NCBI GenBank assembly: GCA_021234155.1
Contig: JAJEKV010000087.1
Coordinates: forward strand, 186,001 to 250,000
Length of the DNA stretch: 64,000 nt
Source of the DNA: Isoetes taiwanensis
Lineage: Eukaryota > Streptophyta > Lycopodiopsida > Isoetales > Isoetaceae
Direction: 5' to 3'
The notes below the pieces were generated by a model. It searched no databases. It was not told the origin of the DNA and worked only from the letters and a program-made list of their open reading frames with translations. Below, one piece after another: positions 1 through 11,810 of the stretch; the first letter of the stretch is position 1; every line of letters starts with the position of its first letter. Made by a program: the position numbers and the translations under genes.

Positions 1-435
1 ACAAATAATTGTTTCTATGCATTGTAATGTTAATGCATCAAAATCAGCTCCAACTATGCCATCGAATATGACATTACTTACGTGATATTCAAAGATATAG
101 ACCCACAACCCTACACATGCATAAGGTTGCCCAACACACATTTCTAATTTCTTTAATTTATCAAGAATAATGGCCCATTACCCTTCTAAATCTTCTAAAG
201 CAATCTAGGCACTCCAACTGCTAGAGCATACGAGTAATGGCAAAGAACTATCAACAAGGATTACACATTTATATTTACTTATATTATTAGTTATCAACGA
301 GGGATAACTTAGATTACACATTTATATTTGCTTATTATGATGCCATACATAGATAATCAAGCTTGAGTGAGGAGCAGAAACATACATAGATTAGATCGAA
401 CGATCGATCTAAGTAGATGGATTAGACCGATCGAT

Positions 436-1006
436 CTAATAAGAGCAGACTTCCAACGGCGGCAATGTTAGTAGTGGCGCTGGCTGAAGCGCTTCCAAAC
501 AAATCAATCCATGGGCACCAAACATATGGGACAGAACCTTACCATCAGAGGTCTTAACCTTGATATCGATGCTCTCAAAGGACCATGACTTAAAGTCAGA
601 ATGATGTGTAACTTTAGCAGCACAAATGGATTTCAAGCAAGACTGATTTTTATACACAAAAGTATCGACATGGTTTGCCTCAAAGTCGTCGCCTGGCGTG
701 TCGAGTTCGTCTATGTCGACCACCTCTGAATCCTCAGCATCATAAATCCGAAGAGATACGTCTGAATCGGTACCGATTCGGCCGGTCCTCACCTTGATCT
801 CCAAAGTGCAATCTCCACCATTCTGTCAAAACAAAACATTCATCAATTCTATGCATAATATTGAACAATGCCAAACAAATTCTACTCCACCTGAGCCGTT
901 GGTAGGGCAATATGATCCATAGATGCTTGCCCCGCGCTGAGACATAGATCAACATTAGGAGCACTAGATTCAGCATTAGCAGACTGCCATACAAGGATGA
1001 TGCCAT
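436..1006 (-). pseudogene. PLAT/LH2-domain protein, two exons (copy 1)
   Basis: The minus strand starts at an ATG at 1006 and encodes a hydrophobic leader (MASSLYGSLLMLNLVLLMLI) typical of a signal peptide. An intron ends in a TTTTGACAG-type acceptor near 832. Exon 2 then gives a PLAT-like beta-sandwich: a V-R-T-G strand, G-T-D-S, then L-R-I-Y-D, matching the start of plant PLAT/LH2 stress proteins, which are small secreted or ER-associated proteins. The stop is at 436-438. Exon 1 has one C fewer than copy 2 in a C run near 931-934, and exon 2 lacks a C near 504, so the C-terminus differs between copies. These are homopolymer-type differences and may be assembly errors. A perfect 10-bp inverted repeat (390-399 and 431-440) overlaps the stop. 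Family assignment is from the motif pattern only. Confidence 0.7.
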
Positions 1007-1110
1007 TGCAATGGTTGAGTGTAGGCCTATGATGCTTTCCCCACGGTCTGGTCTCATATATTATGGGCTAGGTTTTGCATGCCTTACAAATGGCAAAGAG
1101 ACATCCAGTC

Positions 1111-1160
1111 ATTTCCCTAGGGTTTCTTCTTCCAGATTTCCCTAGGGTTTCTTCTTCCAG
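1111..1160 (-). promoter_or_regulatory. Duplicated 25-bp telo-box motif
   Basis: A 25-bp unit containing CCCTAGGGTTT occurs twice in tandem. On the minus strand each unit reads AAACCCTAGGG, the plant telo-box (AAACCCTA) found in promoters and 5' leaders of many plant genes. It lies about 100 bp upstream of the PLAT start codon on the same strand, so it may belong to that promoter. Confidence 0.45.
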
Positions 1161-1169
1161 TGGTCCCCT

Positions 1170-2250
1170 CTCACGGCTTCCATACAGGGATGATGCCATT
1201 GCAATGGTTGAGTGCATGTGAAAATGATGGAAATTAAGAATGGACTAGAGGACCATGTACCAGTGGAAGCTAAACAATGGGCTTCAAAACCACTTCCAAG
1301 ATTGCATAAATGGAAAGAAATCATGAGAAACTTGAACAACTCATATACTTGCATATTGTATTGTGCAGGCTAAATGATATTTTAAACCCGCAATTTGCTA
1401 GCAAAGTTTTCATGGTGCCCAATATACAATGGTATAATCTTGTGCAGTTAATTCCTTTGCACCAATCCAGTCTCTTTGAGACGATAGATACTGTTATGCT
1501 TTTCTGATATTTTACATGACAGATGATGCAAATACACAATCCTAACTAATGCCATAAGAACTCTTGGATCTTATAGAAACTTGCATAGGAAGTAGGAAGT
1601 GCTGTTGAATGGCAGCTCCTACATCGAAGCTTATTAGTACAATAAATATTCAGTAATGTTCAGATTTAAGGCTACAACCATGCAGGCTTGCAGTAAGTTT
1701 CATCATAAAATGGCCAACCTCAGATTCGTTTGGGAGAATCAGAATATTTCATATCTTCTGATACTAGTACCAGTGTATGCAATAAATTGCCTCACATTTG
1801 ATCATTACTAAAATAAGCTCCTCAAAAACACAGAGAAAATGTGTGGGTGGATTGTCTGATCTTCAAGGTCTTAGTCTTCTTTAAGCATGACAAGATCGGT
1901 AAAATGAGTAGGGGACGAACTATTCAGCTATAAGATTTCTCACAGGAATATCAAAGCTATATTATGATTCATAGACGAGAACTTCTATACAGAATGAGTG
2001 TACAACAAACCAAACCCAATGTTGATTGCATCATGAACAGATTAAGAGTACGAAGCTCTTAACAAACTACAGCCATTTAAATACCTACATTTAAGTGCAG
2101 CAAACTCGGGTCCACTTGCCCAACATATTTCAATCAAATAGACATAGAAGAACAAAGTCAGGAGGACAAAATTGCAGCATGAATTGGAGAAAAAATGCAC
2201 TAACCTCTGCTTAAATGTAAAAAGGATTTGTACACATATGCATATCCAGT
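1170..2250. other. Gene-less stretch upstream of the PLAT gene
   Basis: AT-rich sequence with no long or recognisable reading frame. It includes a second copy of the short motif GATGATGCCATTGCAATGG (also at the PLAT start codon near 996), so part of it may be a duplicated piece of the PLAT 5' region. Nothing else could be assigned. Confidence 0.4.
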
Positions 2251-2251
2251 G

Positions 2252-2735
2252 CTATGGCTTCCATGTGAATTGAGAACATACGACACACCATTTTTCAGGG
2301 CTGATCTCAACCAGATGCTGAAAATATCTCTCTTCTGCATCAGCCTCCCCATACGTTCTGCAGGCACTCAGCAAAGCTAACCATATTTCTCTACACAAAG
2401 AACAGTCTACAGATCTGATCGATTCAATTCCCTTGTACAACTGCGAAAAGATCAATCATACAAGCATAATGATGTATGCTTGGTACAATGCCATATTTCA
2501 TGCTCATACTCTTGAAGTAAGTTAGGCATAAGAATAAGAATGTCACAGCATCTGGCACCATGTGCATTTGACGGCCCCTTTCTAGAGCTCCTATGCTGCC
2601 ACAAGGATTCAAGGTAGCAAGAAATGTAACAGTATTTGGCCATACACCTTCATGTTGTATTTGCCCAAAGCATTCAACTGCTTGCTCTCCAAGTCCATTC
2701 TCAGCATACCATACCCGGCAATGAGGGTCTTCCAA
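2252..2735 (-). pseudogene. Pentatricopeptide repeat (PPR) protein fragment, C-terminal repeats and E-type end
   Basis: Two overlapping minus-strand frames (2735-2424, then 2455-2252) read as consecutive parts of a plant PLS-type PPR protein. They contain P-N-T-V-T-F-L-A-T-L, then Y-G-I-V-P-S-I-H-H-Y-A-C-M-I-D-L, then W-L-A-L-L-S-A-C-R-T-Y-G and a post-repeat ending in L-V-E-I-S-P-E. This order matches the last repeats and E motif of organellar RNA-binding PPR proteins. A frameshift separates the parts, the N-terminal repeats are absent, and there is no start of a full gene. It is a gene fragment, either relic or captured. Copy 2 has the same frames. Confidence 0.75.
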
Positions 2736-2776
2736 GAGACAACGACTATGATTAGGGATGTGTCAAATACTTCTCG

Positions 2777-2821
2777 AACCTCCTTAATAATTCCTTGATA
2801 ACCTCCTTAATAATTCCTTGA
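2777..2821. repeat. 22-bp tandem duplication
   Basis: AACCTCCTTAATAATTCCTT is repeated head to tail with a one-base spacer. It lies between the two PPR fragments of opposite orientation and is the same in copy 2 (about 22071-22115). Confidence 0.7.
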
Positions 2822-2923
2822 GAATTACATTCCAAGAGACAATGTCTTTAGTTCTTAATGTAAGCGCTGGTAAGTGAGCCATTCAGGGCACCTTACCTTA
2901 AGGCTTTCAATTTCTCTTAACAA

Positions 2924-3056
2924 ATGCTTGAAAGGAATGTAGTCTCATGCACTATAATTATTTCAGCCTTTGCACGCCAGGGTCTGCTCAATGAAGTCAA
3001 GGAACCCTTCAAAGGGATGCCTCAGAAACACATCGTATCCTGGATTGCACTATTTT
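2924..3056 (+). pseudogene. PPR repeat fragment in opposite orientation
   Basis: The plus strand encodes one PPR-like unit: E-R-N-V-V-S-C-T-I-I-I-S-A-F-A-R-Q-G, followed by F-K-G-M-P-Q-K-H-I-V-S-W. These are typical S/P-type repeat junctions. It lies only about 190 bp from the minus-strand PPR fragment but runs the other way, so the two cannot be one transcript. They were either inverted relative to each other or brought together from different sources. Confidence 0.6.
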
Positions 3057-3259
3057 TGGCCGTGGCAACTTTTTCATCTCTTTTTCTTGGCCTGGATCCA
3101 CATAATGGATCCACATAATATGACCATCATGGTATGGTCTGCAACGAGGCAGCTGAACACATGGTCAAGTTTTTTTGAAGACTGTGTGTGTGAAATGTGC
3201 TGTGCATAGAGAACTCTGGAGGCATGTAAACTGTTCACTTTTTTTTTTTAAATGAAAAA

Positions 3260-3459
3260 CCTATACTATAAAAGGGCCGCCGTTATCCCTCGGCCTCGGC
3301 GGCCGAGCCCCCATAATCATTGGGCAGCGTATAATTATTGGGTGACCATTATATCGCCCAAAATTAATGGGTGTTCTACTAACGTCAACACTCATTGAAA
3401 TTGGGGTGGCATGTGAACCATTGAAATTGGGGTGGCCATGGTTAAGGTAGCTAGCCTGA
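3260..3459 (+). other. Possible transposon 5' terminus with GC-rich hairpin
   Basis: After a T-run, CCTATACTATAAAAGGG resembles the 5' ends of plant Helitrons (TCTATACTAT...AAAGGG). A GC-rich hairpin (CTCGGCC / GGCCGAG) follows near 3288-3306, then AT-rich repeats of the type CATAATCATTGGG / ATAATTATTGGGT that recur at 6743-7050. The first base is not the canonical T and no matching 3' end is visible in copy 1. The assignment is tentative. Confidence 0.3.
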
Positions 3460-6400
3460 GGGTCTATTCGCACCAATGGTGAAGTTTAGTTAACTTAACT
3501 TTTTATCGTTAAGTTAAGTTAATACTAACAGGGTGATTGCCTTCGCACCAAAACTAGTTAAAAATTTTAGTTAGGCTAACTTAAGGAAAACCATTTAGCA
3601 CTCGTTTAGTTAAAAATTTGGTTAAAAAATAACTTAACTAGCTAACTAAATGCTTTGAACATGTCTAGTTAAGTTAGCCAAAGGCATAAATTATTATAAG
3701 CACATTTAATTAAACTTAAAGTGACCTCTATGAGGTCATTTAACTTTAGTGCTAATTTTTAATTTAGTTAACTTCTAGTTAATTTTGCTAACTTAGCTGA
3801 ATAAGATGCGAAGACAACTTTAGTTAGTGTTTTTGGTTAAAAAGTTAACTAAATTCTTAACTATATCACTATACTAGTAATAGTGCCGCCGTTCTTTGGG
3901 CTAATGTTGGGACCTTGTTAACTAATTTACTCGATTCAATCCACAGACCTTGCAATTTTCGTAGGGACTTGTCTATGTTTTAATAGGTTCATGTTTACCC
4001 CGCAAAGTTTTATAGGAACTTCATGTTTTGCGTAAGAAAGGAAAAAAGACATTGTAGAAAGGTTTAAATCACTTCCAATTGTTTAATACATGAAATGTAT
4101 ATGCAGTGATAATTCAGACAACCTCTTCATTGAGGATGCATATACAAAACCCAACTCGCACATGGTTATCATTAATACCTAGTGCACCTCCCAATGAAGA
4201 ACAATTATTCATAGTGTACATATAATATTAGCAATAACCACACGTGGTAGAGTTTAGATCTTATTGGCTTGGTGTATCCATCGAATGTCCTTTGTATTCA
4301 TGTGTACTCTATAAGTAGATGCTTCAACCATATATGCTTTGCTTCGATTATTACTTATGGCATTATACATATAGTTTTGTTTTGGTTAACAAACTATTTA
4401 TGGCCAATTATTTGTTATATCCTTTGGAACTAAGGTTGTTTTGATTAACAAATTATTTACGACCATTGTTCTGAGTTGGCTTATACAGGTTTTGATGTTG
4501 TAGAAGTTGGTGTTTGACAATGGAGCAAGTATTTGGAAATGGAACCTTATTTATGGTGTCTCAAGATGGCAAATCCAGAATATCATACAGCTGCTTGTAA
4601 TTTAAGGTATGATATTGTTATCGAATAATACCAATATCACATTTACATATATGACCAGCACCACATCCTAAGGATCTACTCATCTGATACATGACAACAT
4701 CATCATTCTCAAGCGTGACCATAAACAGAACTTGAGAGCATGCTAATTAGCATCATAATTACAAAGTTAGCTGCATCTTCAGAGTTAGCTCTACCCAGTA
4801 AGCAAGAATGCTGGTGTTTCACAAATAAAACCTATCTAATAATCAAAGGTGGAATTGACTTTTATGCTTGTGAATAAATCTGCCATGCATTCATAATTAC
4901 AATTTTGAATGACAGAACATCTGAAACACAATATCTTATTGTGGAAATATGCATACTTGTTCTTTCCGTAGAATCTAAAAGATTAATCAAGTCCATTAGC
5001 AAGACAGGTGAAGCCCTTAGTATCAACAACCTGGAAAAGCGCTTTTGTTTTGCCATATAATTGTATTTATGTTCAGAGATTTGAGAAAATTTGATGAAAT
5101 TCATGGGAGATTTTTACTTTAAGCTAAATATCATAATATGATTTCGAAAAGATAAAATTCCACTTACCGATAATTGTAATCTCTTTTGCTTCGCCTACTA
5201 TTGACGGGAAATGATAACATCTTCCAGAAGGTCCTGCTAATTTAACCAAAGGGGCATTATGCCTACAACAGCTGTATAACTTAGCAGGAACTATGATGGC
5301 AATGCAATGCCCCTGAGAAATTAATGTTGTGCTACATGATGCAGCCACACCTTCAAAGCGAGCGCCATGGCTGAATCTGGTAAGAAGAAATGCCAAAAAT
5401 CTAGGGCAAATGCAAGCTGCAATCCAAGAACAAAAACCCAGATGGAAGCTCTAGAGGATCGATATCAAGGGCGACAAATGCAACAAACTACCTGGATACA
5501 GAAGTCCTGGTATATGTTTTAGGTTCGTTGGTGAAATCCAAGAACAAATGTAGGAGCAAGATGAAGGATCACTCCAGTCCATAAGCATAAGTGTTGTGCA
5601 AATCCATAAACTTCACCTTCAATTGGCTTGTGTAATTTGTGAACTGGCATGTGTAAATCCACAACCTTTCACTTCAACTGACCTGTGTAAATCGTGGCAT
5701 GGCATAACAGAAGAATCACAGAACTGGTCAAAGAAGATCTAGAGGTTTGACAAAAGGGGCAGCAGAAAATGTCTCATGGCGTATTCTTGTGGTGCAGCAG
5801 AAAAAAACTCAGGGTGTCGCTGGAAGCTGGTGTCGGAGCATTGCCCTTTCCATTCAAGCAGTCTAGGCATAGGCATGCACCAAAATTTACTGTCCCAAGA
5901 AAGTCGATTTGGTCTGGATTCAAGGTTGAGGCTTACCAGAATGTTGTTATTGCCACTTGCCGCCATTCTGCCATGTTCTACCATTTGTGAAGCTTCACCA
6001 CGGCCAAAGAGGAAGCTTCACCAGCACAGCCCAAGAGGAATGGCCCTGTAATGAAAAAAAAAAGAGCAATCTTAGCAGCCCAAGAGGAGCCTAAGGACAT
6101 AACACGGTCACCAGCAGAGGGCGTCGCCATACCTGCACTACCCAAAAGCGGGTTACCAACAACCTAGCCGACCTTTCACAAAAACAAATCCATGGCTTCA
6201 CCGTTCCTAAGAAGGAAATCCGAATTGCTTGTGATTAAAACCAAAACTTGAATATCCTTTTGTGTGCCAGTCTTTATAGCTCTGCAATTGAAATAGCTTT
6301 GTGAAGCTCTATGACCGTGGAGCATCTGCCCTGGGGAGGAATCCGACGGCCTCTTCCTAAATCGCTAGAGCCAGAAAGGGCAGGAAAAGAAAATCGAGAA

Positions 6401-6656
6401 AAGGCAGAAAAAAAACCGTGGCCTATCCGAACCGTCCAACTTTTAGGTTAGATCTGGCCTTTTTTTTAGTTAAATCAAATCATGGCCGTCGAATTTAAGG
6501 CAAATCAAATTCTGGCCGTCGGATTTAGGGCTCGATGCACTACGCACTTACGTCAAAACATTATAATATAAGATGCTAACTTAACTAGTGGTGCGAATGT
6601 AAATTTAGTTAAAAACCATATTTTAACTTAACTTAACCGCGGGTGCGAATGTACCC
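3460..6656. mobile_element. MITE (PIF/Harbinger-like) interrupted by a Helitron (copy 1)
   Basis: The left end GGGTCTATTCGCACC (3460-3474) and right end GGTGCGAATGTACCC (6642-6656) are near-perfect terminal inverted repeats, flanked by TGA on both sides (3457-3459 and 6657-6659) as a 3-bp target duplication. The interior is full of GTTAAGTTAA / TTAACTTAAC motifs in both orientations. Removing the nested Helitron leaves about 500 bp without coding capacity, the size of a MITE. The 3-bp duplication and GGG start suggest PIF/Harbinger, although the usual target is TWA. Confidence 0.7.
3873..6573 (-). mobile_element. Non-autonomous Helitron 1 (copy 1), nested in the MITE
   Basis: The minus strand starts TCTTATATTATAATG at 6573 and ends CTAG at 3873, preceded by a hairpin. 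The hairpin is corrupted here but perfect in copy 2. The host bases are A before TC and T after CTAG, the canonical A|T Helitron insertion. The 5' subterminal stretch shares the ...CCCTAAA...GACGG pattern with the ends at 44083 and 51153. No Rep or helicase reading frame is present, so movement would need helper proteins. The interior shows only short frames without recognisable function. Confidence 0.8.
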
Positions 6657-6659
6657 TGA

Positions 6660-7060
6660 TATTGTTATTGAAATTGTTACCACCAAGTGCCTCAGAATGC
6701 ACATTAGGCCCTGAGTACATATTAGGAGCTCCAAAATCGTTCAAGGGCCTATAATGATTGGTTGCCCCTTAATCATTGGATGACGTATAATTAATTATTG
6801 AACCATTATATCATCCTATATGAATGGTTAACTTTTGGATTAACATTCCGTACATATTGAGAAGTCAAGGGGGGCCTACAAATATTGGTTGCCCCATAAT
6901 CACCTGGGTGGCCTATAATTATTGGGTGCCTCATGAATATTGCGAGTCCCATACACATCATGAGGCTAATAAGGTGGAGTTGGCCAACTATTATAGGGCC
7001 CAAATTAATGGGTGTTGTACTAACATTAACACTTGATTTAACTTAAATTTGTTGAAATTG
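6660..7060. repeat. AT-rich direct repeats (ATAATTATTGGGTG family)
   Basis: Short blocks such as TAATCATTGG, TATAATTATTGGGTG and AAATTAATGGGTGTT occur here at about 6770-6830 and 6890-7030, and once at about 3309-3390 on the other side of the MITE. The pattern suggests one repeated unit that was split by the MITE insertion. No coding capacity was seen. Confidence 0.55.
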
Positions 7061-7605
7061 TGATGGTCATAATTTAAGTGAAATTGGGATGTCAATATAG
7101 ATAGCCAAAACTATTGAAATAATTAAGTGGATGCCTATTTGACCGGATGGTGAGATTATTTCCCCAAGCGGGCATGTTTGCTCATGGTGACTAAACATGG
7201 GGAAGGAGCCATCGGTTGTGCATCCTTAGGGGTGGGTTCACATGCAACAGTGATCGGAGAGGGCCCTGTTATACCCTTTGCAAATTGGTGATGGTTGGCA
7301 ATGGTGGGTCTAAAAAGACGTGGCATGTGTGTGAAGGCCATGATAGTGCATGCGAATCCAACCTACGATGGCAAGAAATTAAGTTTTTTAGTGTTCCTAA
7401 TTTCATGGAATGAACATGGCTTCATTGATATTTTATTTTGCAATGGCGCACTTTTCAAATACCAACGGATCTTCATTTGAGTGTTTTGTGTTGTTATAAT
7501 GGAGTAAGTGTTTTGCATTGTTATAATGGAGTGTTGGACTATTCTTCGCGTTTTTATGTTATTATAATAAAGTGTTGGACTATTCTACAAAATATCGCGT
7601 TATTT

Positions 7606-7784
7606 AACCTTTTCTTTCTCCAAATGTGAATCACACCAATTACAATGAATTGGTGATTGCATATATTTGTAGGGCCTTTGTGGAAAGATTTAAACAACCT
7701 TTTCTTCTTCCAAATGTGAATCACATCAATTACATCAATTAGTGATTGCATATACTTGTAGGGCCTTTGTGGAAAGATTTAAAC
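7606..7784. repeat. Tandem repeat, two units of about 90 bp
   Basis: The block from AACCTTTTCTT to GGAAAGATTTAAAC occurs twice in a row with about 90% identity. Just upstream (about 7480-7590) the phrase TTATAATGGAGTGTTGGACTA is itself repeated in degenerate form. Copy 2 has the same array at 26896-27075. Confidence 0.85.
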
Positions 7785-10440
7785 GCCAAGAGAACTTTCA
7801 AGAGATGCAATATGTAGGAGGATTAAATCAAACCGAATTGGGAATAGCAAATTACCATAGCATAGGTCGACCGATTTGGAATGTCTGTGATACCGAATAA
7901 AAAATGTTCCCAAGCGAATCAATATCCAAAACATGGGTTGGGGTGGGGCGTTGGCTTGGCCCCTTCTATTTTTGCTAGTTGTGCGTGCTCCATTTCAAAG
8001 ATTGCATCCTTACTTTAACCGGTATTTCCGGCACTACGACTTTGTGAGGCCACATGGTACAAAAAATGAACCTCAACCCTTCCTTTTAGTATGCAGGCAA
8101 TTTGTTGAGGCATTGCTTTAATCCGAGGCCAAAAGAACAAAGATCAGGGCCTGTACATGCCAAGACACTCTATCATAAACTCACAGCACCCGTGCTGAAG
8201 CTCCTCTGAATTAGAAGTTTAGGTCTAGGCATGCACTTTGTGTAATTTGGATATGGTGGAAATGTTACCATACAATAACCGCGCCCGAATCGGGACCTGG
8301 TTGGGGGGGAAGGTTTGTCGCTATATTACATTTATTGTGCATTTGATTGCAGAACTGGGTGGAAGAAAGATGGAAGCTGTTTGTGCTCAATTGGTTATTG
8401 ATCAATTACGAGTTATGCTAGCATTTTGCTTTTATCAGCCAGTGTTTAACAGAGTGCTAGACAACTTGCACTGACCATTACATTTAAATAGTGGGTTCTT
8501 CTAAGATCTTTCCTCAAAAAGGAGATCGTAATACCCTAAAATGGAAGAAGAGAACTTTTGAGTCGGGCTTGTCCGAAAAACTTTTGTGGGCATGCTTTTG
8601 TGCATATGTGGGCTATGCATTGTGTAAATGTCGGGAAAATCTTCATTTATTGGGGTGGACTGCGTCGTGGTGTAGTGTTTAGTGTGTATATATTGTCGGT
8701 TTGTTCAACTTGGAGTGATGAAATAGAGGGCAAAATGCAATGGCGTCGGATCTGGTTCTGGATTCCGTGAAGGGGCACAAATAGAGAAAGCTCGAATGCC
8801 CTTGAAAAATCCACTCGAGACACAATTAAACGGACTTCCTAACCATAGACGTAAAGCAATGCCCCATAAAAATCCACTCTAATACTTTCTTTATAAATCT
8901 CTCATTTATGCCTGCCCATGTCCTCTTATTATGGAATATTAAAAGAAGCCTAATTCTCTAACTATATCTTCAAATTTTGGAATCCATAGCCACCAATTTT
9001 CTTACTCCTAACTAGCATATAAAGAACAAAGAGTTGTATTGCAAATTAATAAAGAACACTACAATCAACAAATTGTTTGATTGGGTTTCTATATGATATA
9101 ATGAGATTGGTTTATTTGTTTAGATTTTAAAGGACTCACACCAAATGTGCTTGACTACTTAGGCCCCTTCTCTATTAGCTGGATTTTTTGGGTTGTGCTC
9201 TGTCTTATGGCGAACCTAGCCATGAAACTTCAAGTGCCGCAGTTTTGTTCACGAGTCTAGGTTGACTCTAAAATTTTAGCATGCTAGAGCACTCCATCTG
9301 AAAAAGTCAATAAATTGACAGAGGAAGCTTTGTCTTCTAGCGAGTCTCTCTTTGTCTTTTAGCAAGTCCATGCGGTGACAAAATTAGGAGCAATAAAAAT
9401 GGTCTCGATTATTTCTTCTTGGATTTGATGATATGGCACAGTGGCCAAACTAAGGGTATGCTATAGTGGGATCCACCCTTAACCCACACAATTATATGGT
9501 AAATGATACTCCAAATGTAATTTATTTGGCACACCCATGAGCATGAAAAGTTGGGAGTCCTTTCCATCACCAGTCTATGCTTATTAGCTTCAATACGTGA
9601 CCATATAGAAATATTTAATAATACTTCTAAGTGCAATTTTGGAACACAAGTTCTGCATTGACAACATGACCGCCCACAAGCTTAACATGTGCTTGAGGAT
9701 AAAAAGCATTGGATGCACAAAGTTCAAGTTAATACTATTTAAGTACTTGCATATGTCGATTTCATTACCTCAATATTTTCCACACATACAAAACTATAGT
9801 CTACGCCTCTCCTCTCCGGTCATCAAAAGATTATATCCACAAATGCATAAATGTGTATGCATGGATGGAAACTAAATCTTAAATGGAAGCTTATCACAAA
9901 AGCCCAAGGCCTCCTAGACCAAACAAAGGCAACATGGACCCTTTCTCAACCTTAGTTGAATATAATACACGCCCCAACCCCTACACCGACCACTTTAAGA
10001 TCCTTTTGCTATGCAAAGATGCTCTAATTGGTATGTAGTTTACGGTTAAAGAAAATATCTCTTATATACCTTCTAATAATATGCAACAACTTCTCTTTTA
10101 TAAGACTTTAGATCTTACCCATTGATTCAAGCGGTGAAAAAATGATTTTGCACAAATGTGCATCTTTGCTAACTTTTACTACTTGGCCTTGATCCATCAC
10201 GGTGTATTCGTGGATGTAATTGCGCATGCTTCTTTGTTCAAACCAACACTTAACTACTCGCCATTACATACACAATTCGATCGAGGGGCACTTGTGGATG
10301 GGCCTCTAAGAAGGGATCTACTTTAATTTAAGCATTGAGTCGCCAGATATGGTGGACACTTAGTAGTACAAATTTTGATTCCACACGGTTTGATTTAAGT
10401 CATTTACCCACATGAAACTAGAGGGCAACCCTCTGTGCAC
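7785..10440. other. Gene-less AT-rich region
   Basis: No frame here resembles a known family, and short frames such as 8238-8474 are not conserved between copies. The stretch contains the copy-1-specific segment 8397-9544, annotated separately. The rest is collinear with 27076-28590 but heavily disturbed at CAG/CTG positions. Confidence 0.5.
8397..9544. other. 1148-bp segment present only in copy 1
   Basis: Copy 2 joins the left flank TTGGTT directly to GAAAAGTTGGGAG (27679/27680). Copy 1 has 1148 bp between the same two points. No terminal inverted repeats, target-site duplication or coding frame were recognised in the extra segment. It may be an insertion in copy 1 or a deletion in copy 2. 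Confidence 0.85.
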
Positions 10441-10449
10441 AACACCTTG

Positions 10450-11810
10450 TTAGAGTTGCAAAGAACAAGGTTTTAAGAAACCAAATTCTTTCTGTCAAAA
10501 GTGATCAAGGTGCCTCTCTTACAGATGTCAAAGAAATAGGTGATTTCTTCTACTCCAAGTACTCGAATATTTTCTCTGACATAGACAATTTCCCCTAGCC
10601 GAGTACTCAAGCCAGAGAATTCATTGATCTTCTAAATTCACTGCCTGGCAATAACAATGCTCCAATTTCTGATAATATCTCAGATTTGCCTAATGAAATT
10701 GAGATAAAAGCCACTTTTATGAATCTTGCCAAAGGTAAGAGTCTTGGGCCAGATGGTCTTCCCCTAGAGTTTTATCTAAACTTCTGGGATGATGTTAAAA
10801 ATGATCTTACTAAAATGATTCATGGTTTTTGGATCAATAATCATTTGCATCCTACCATTGCTTCTGGCTTGATTACTTTAGTTTCAAAAGTAGATAACCC
10901 AGATGGTTTTACTGATTGGAGGCCTATTTGTCTCACCAATACCTCATATAAGATTTGTGCTAAAATTCTTGCAAACAGAATCAAAGGATTCTTACAGAAT
11001 AACATTTGCATAAATCAGCCTGCTTTTTTGCCTAATAGATATATTCTAGACAACTATATTGCTGCAATGGAGGGTTTACACTAGGCTAAAATTTCTAATC
11101 AAAACTGTATCCTCCTCAAACTTGACTGCTCCAAGGCTTTTGACTCTATAAGATGGGATTTTCTTGAATTGGCCCTTAGGAAAATTGGTTTTCCAGATAA
11201 GTTGATTCATTTGATCATTGGTCTCAACTCTCGTGCTCAATCTTCTGTTCTCATAAATGGATCTCCAGGTAAATTCTTTCCTCTCCAAAAGGGGATGAGA
11301 CAAGGTTGCCCTTTAGCACCCTATCCTTTTATCATTGCTGCTGATCAACTGACTAAAGCTATTATTCACCACCAAAATCTTGGAAATATTAAAGGCTTGT
11401 CTATGCCAAAAACGGGAATCGCTTAACCCTTCTTCAAAGATGCTAATGACACATTCACCTTTTACTTAAATGATGTTAAGAATATTGACTTCATCTTAAG
11501 GTTATACAAAATTTTAGTCAAGCCTCGTATCCATTTAAATTATCAAAAGTCTGCGGATCATTGGAGATTCTAATCACTTTCGGATATTCTTGGTATCAAA
11601 TGTGTCTTTGTCAATCAAGTCACAACTCGCTTGGTATGCCTTTAGGCCTGGATATTAATACTAAAACACTTTGGAGTCCAATTGTTGGCAGGATCAGAAA
11701 GAAACTCAATAACTATGGCAGTTGTCTTTCTCTAGCTGGTAGGGCAATCATTGCGTCCTCTGTTTTAGCAAGCTCTCATGTGTACTTCTCTTGACTCTCC
11801 TTGCTCCATA
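10450..11810 (+). pseudogene. L1-like LINE reverse transcriptase fragment (copy 1)
   Basis: The plus strand carries the RT order of plant L1-type LINEs: G-K-S-L-G-P-D-G-L-P at about 10737, W-R-P-I-C-L-T-N near 10919, I-N-Q-P-A-F-L-P-N-R near 11010, L-D-C-S-K-A-F-D-S-I-R-W near 11123, and G-M-R-Q-G-C-P-L-A-P near 11294. The catalytic Y/F-A-D-D box appears as x-A-N-D (Asn codon 11445-11447). The fragment ends with L-A-G-R-A-I-I-A-S-S-V-L-A. Stops and frameshifts interrupt it, and there is no endonuclease domain, ORF1 or poly(A) end. It is a dead internal LINE piece. Confidence 0.85.

Noticed and set aside
390-440. GATCGAACGATCGATC-rich inverted repeat as a transcription terminator
   Set aside because: Plant genes do not use such terminators; it is only a 10-bp inverted repeat overlapping the PLAT stop codon.
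6573-6660. TTAACTTAAC-rich DNA as a satellite or telomere-like repeat
   Set aside because: The motif is confined between the two TIRs of the MITE and is part of its interior.
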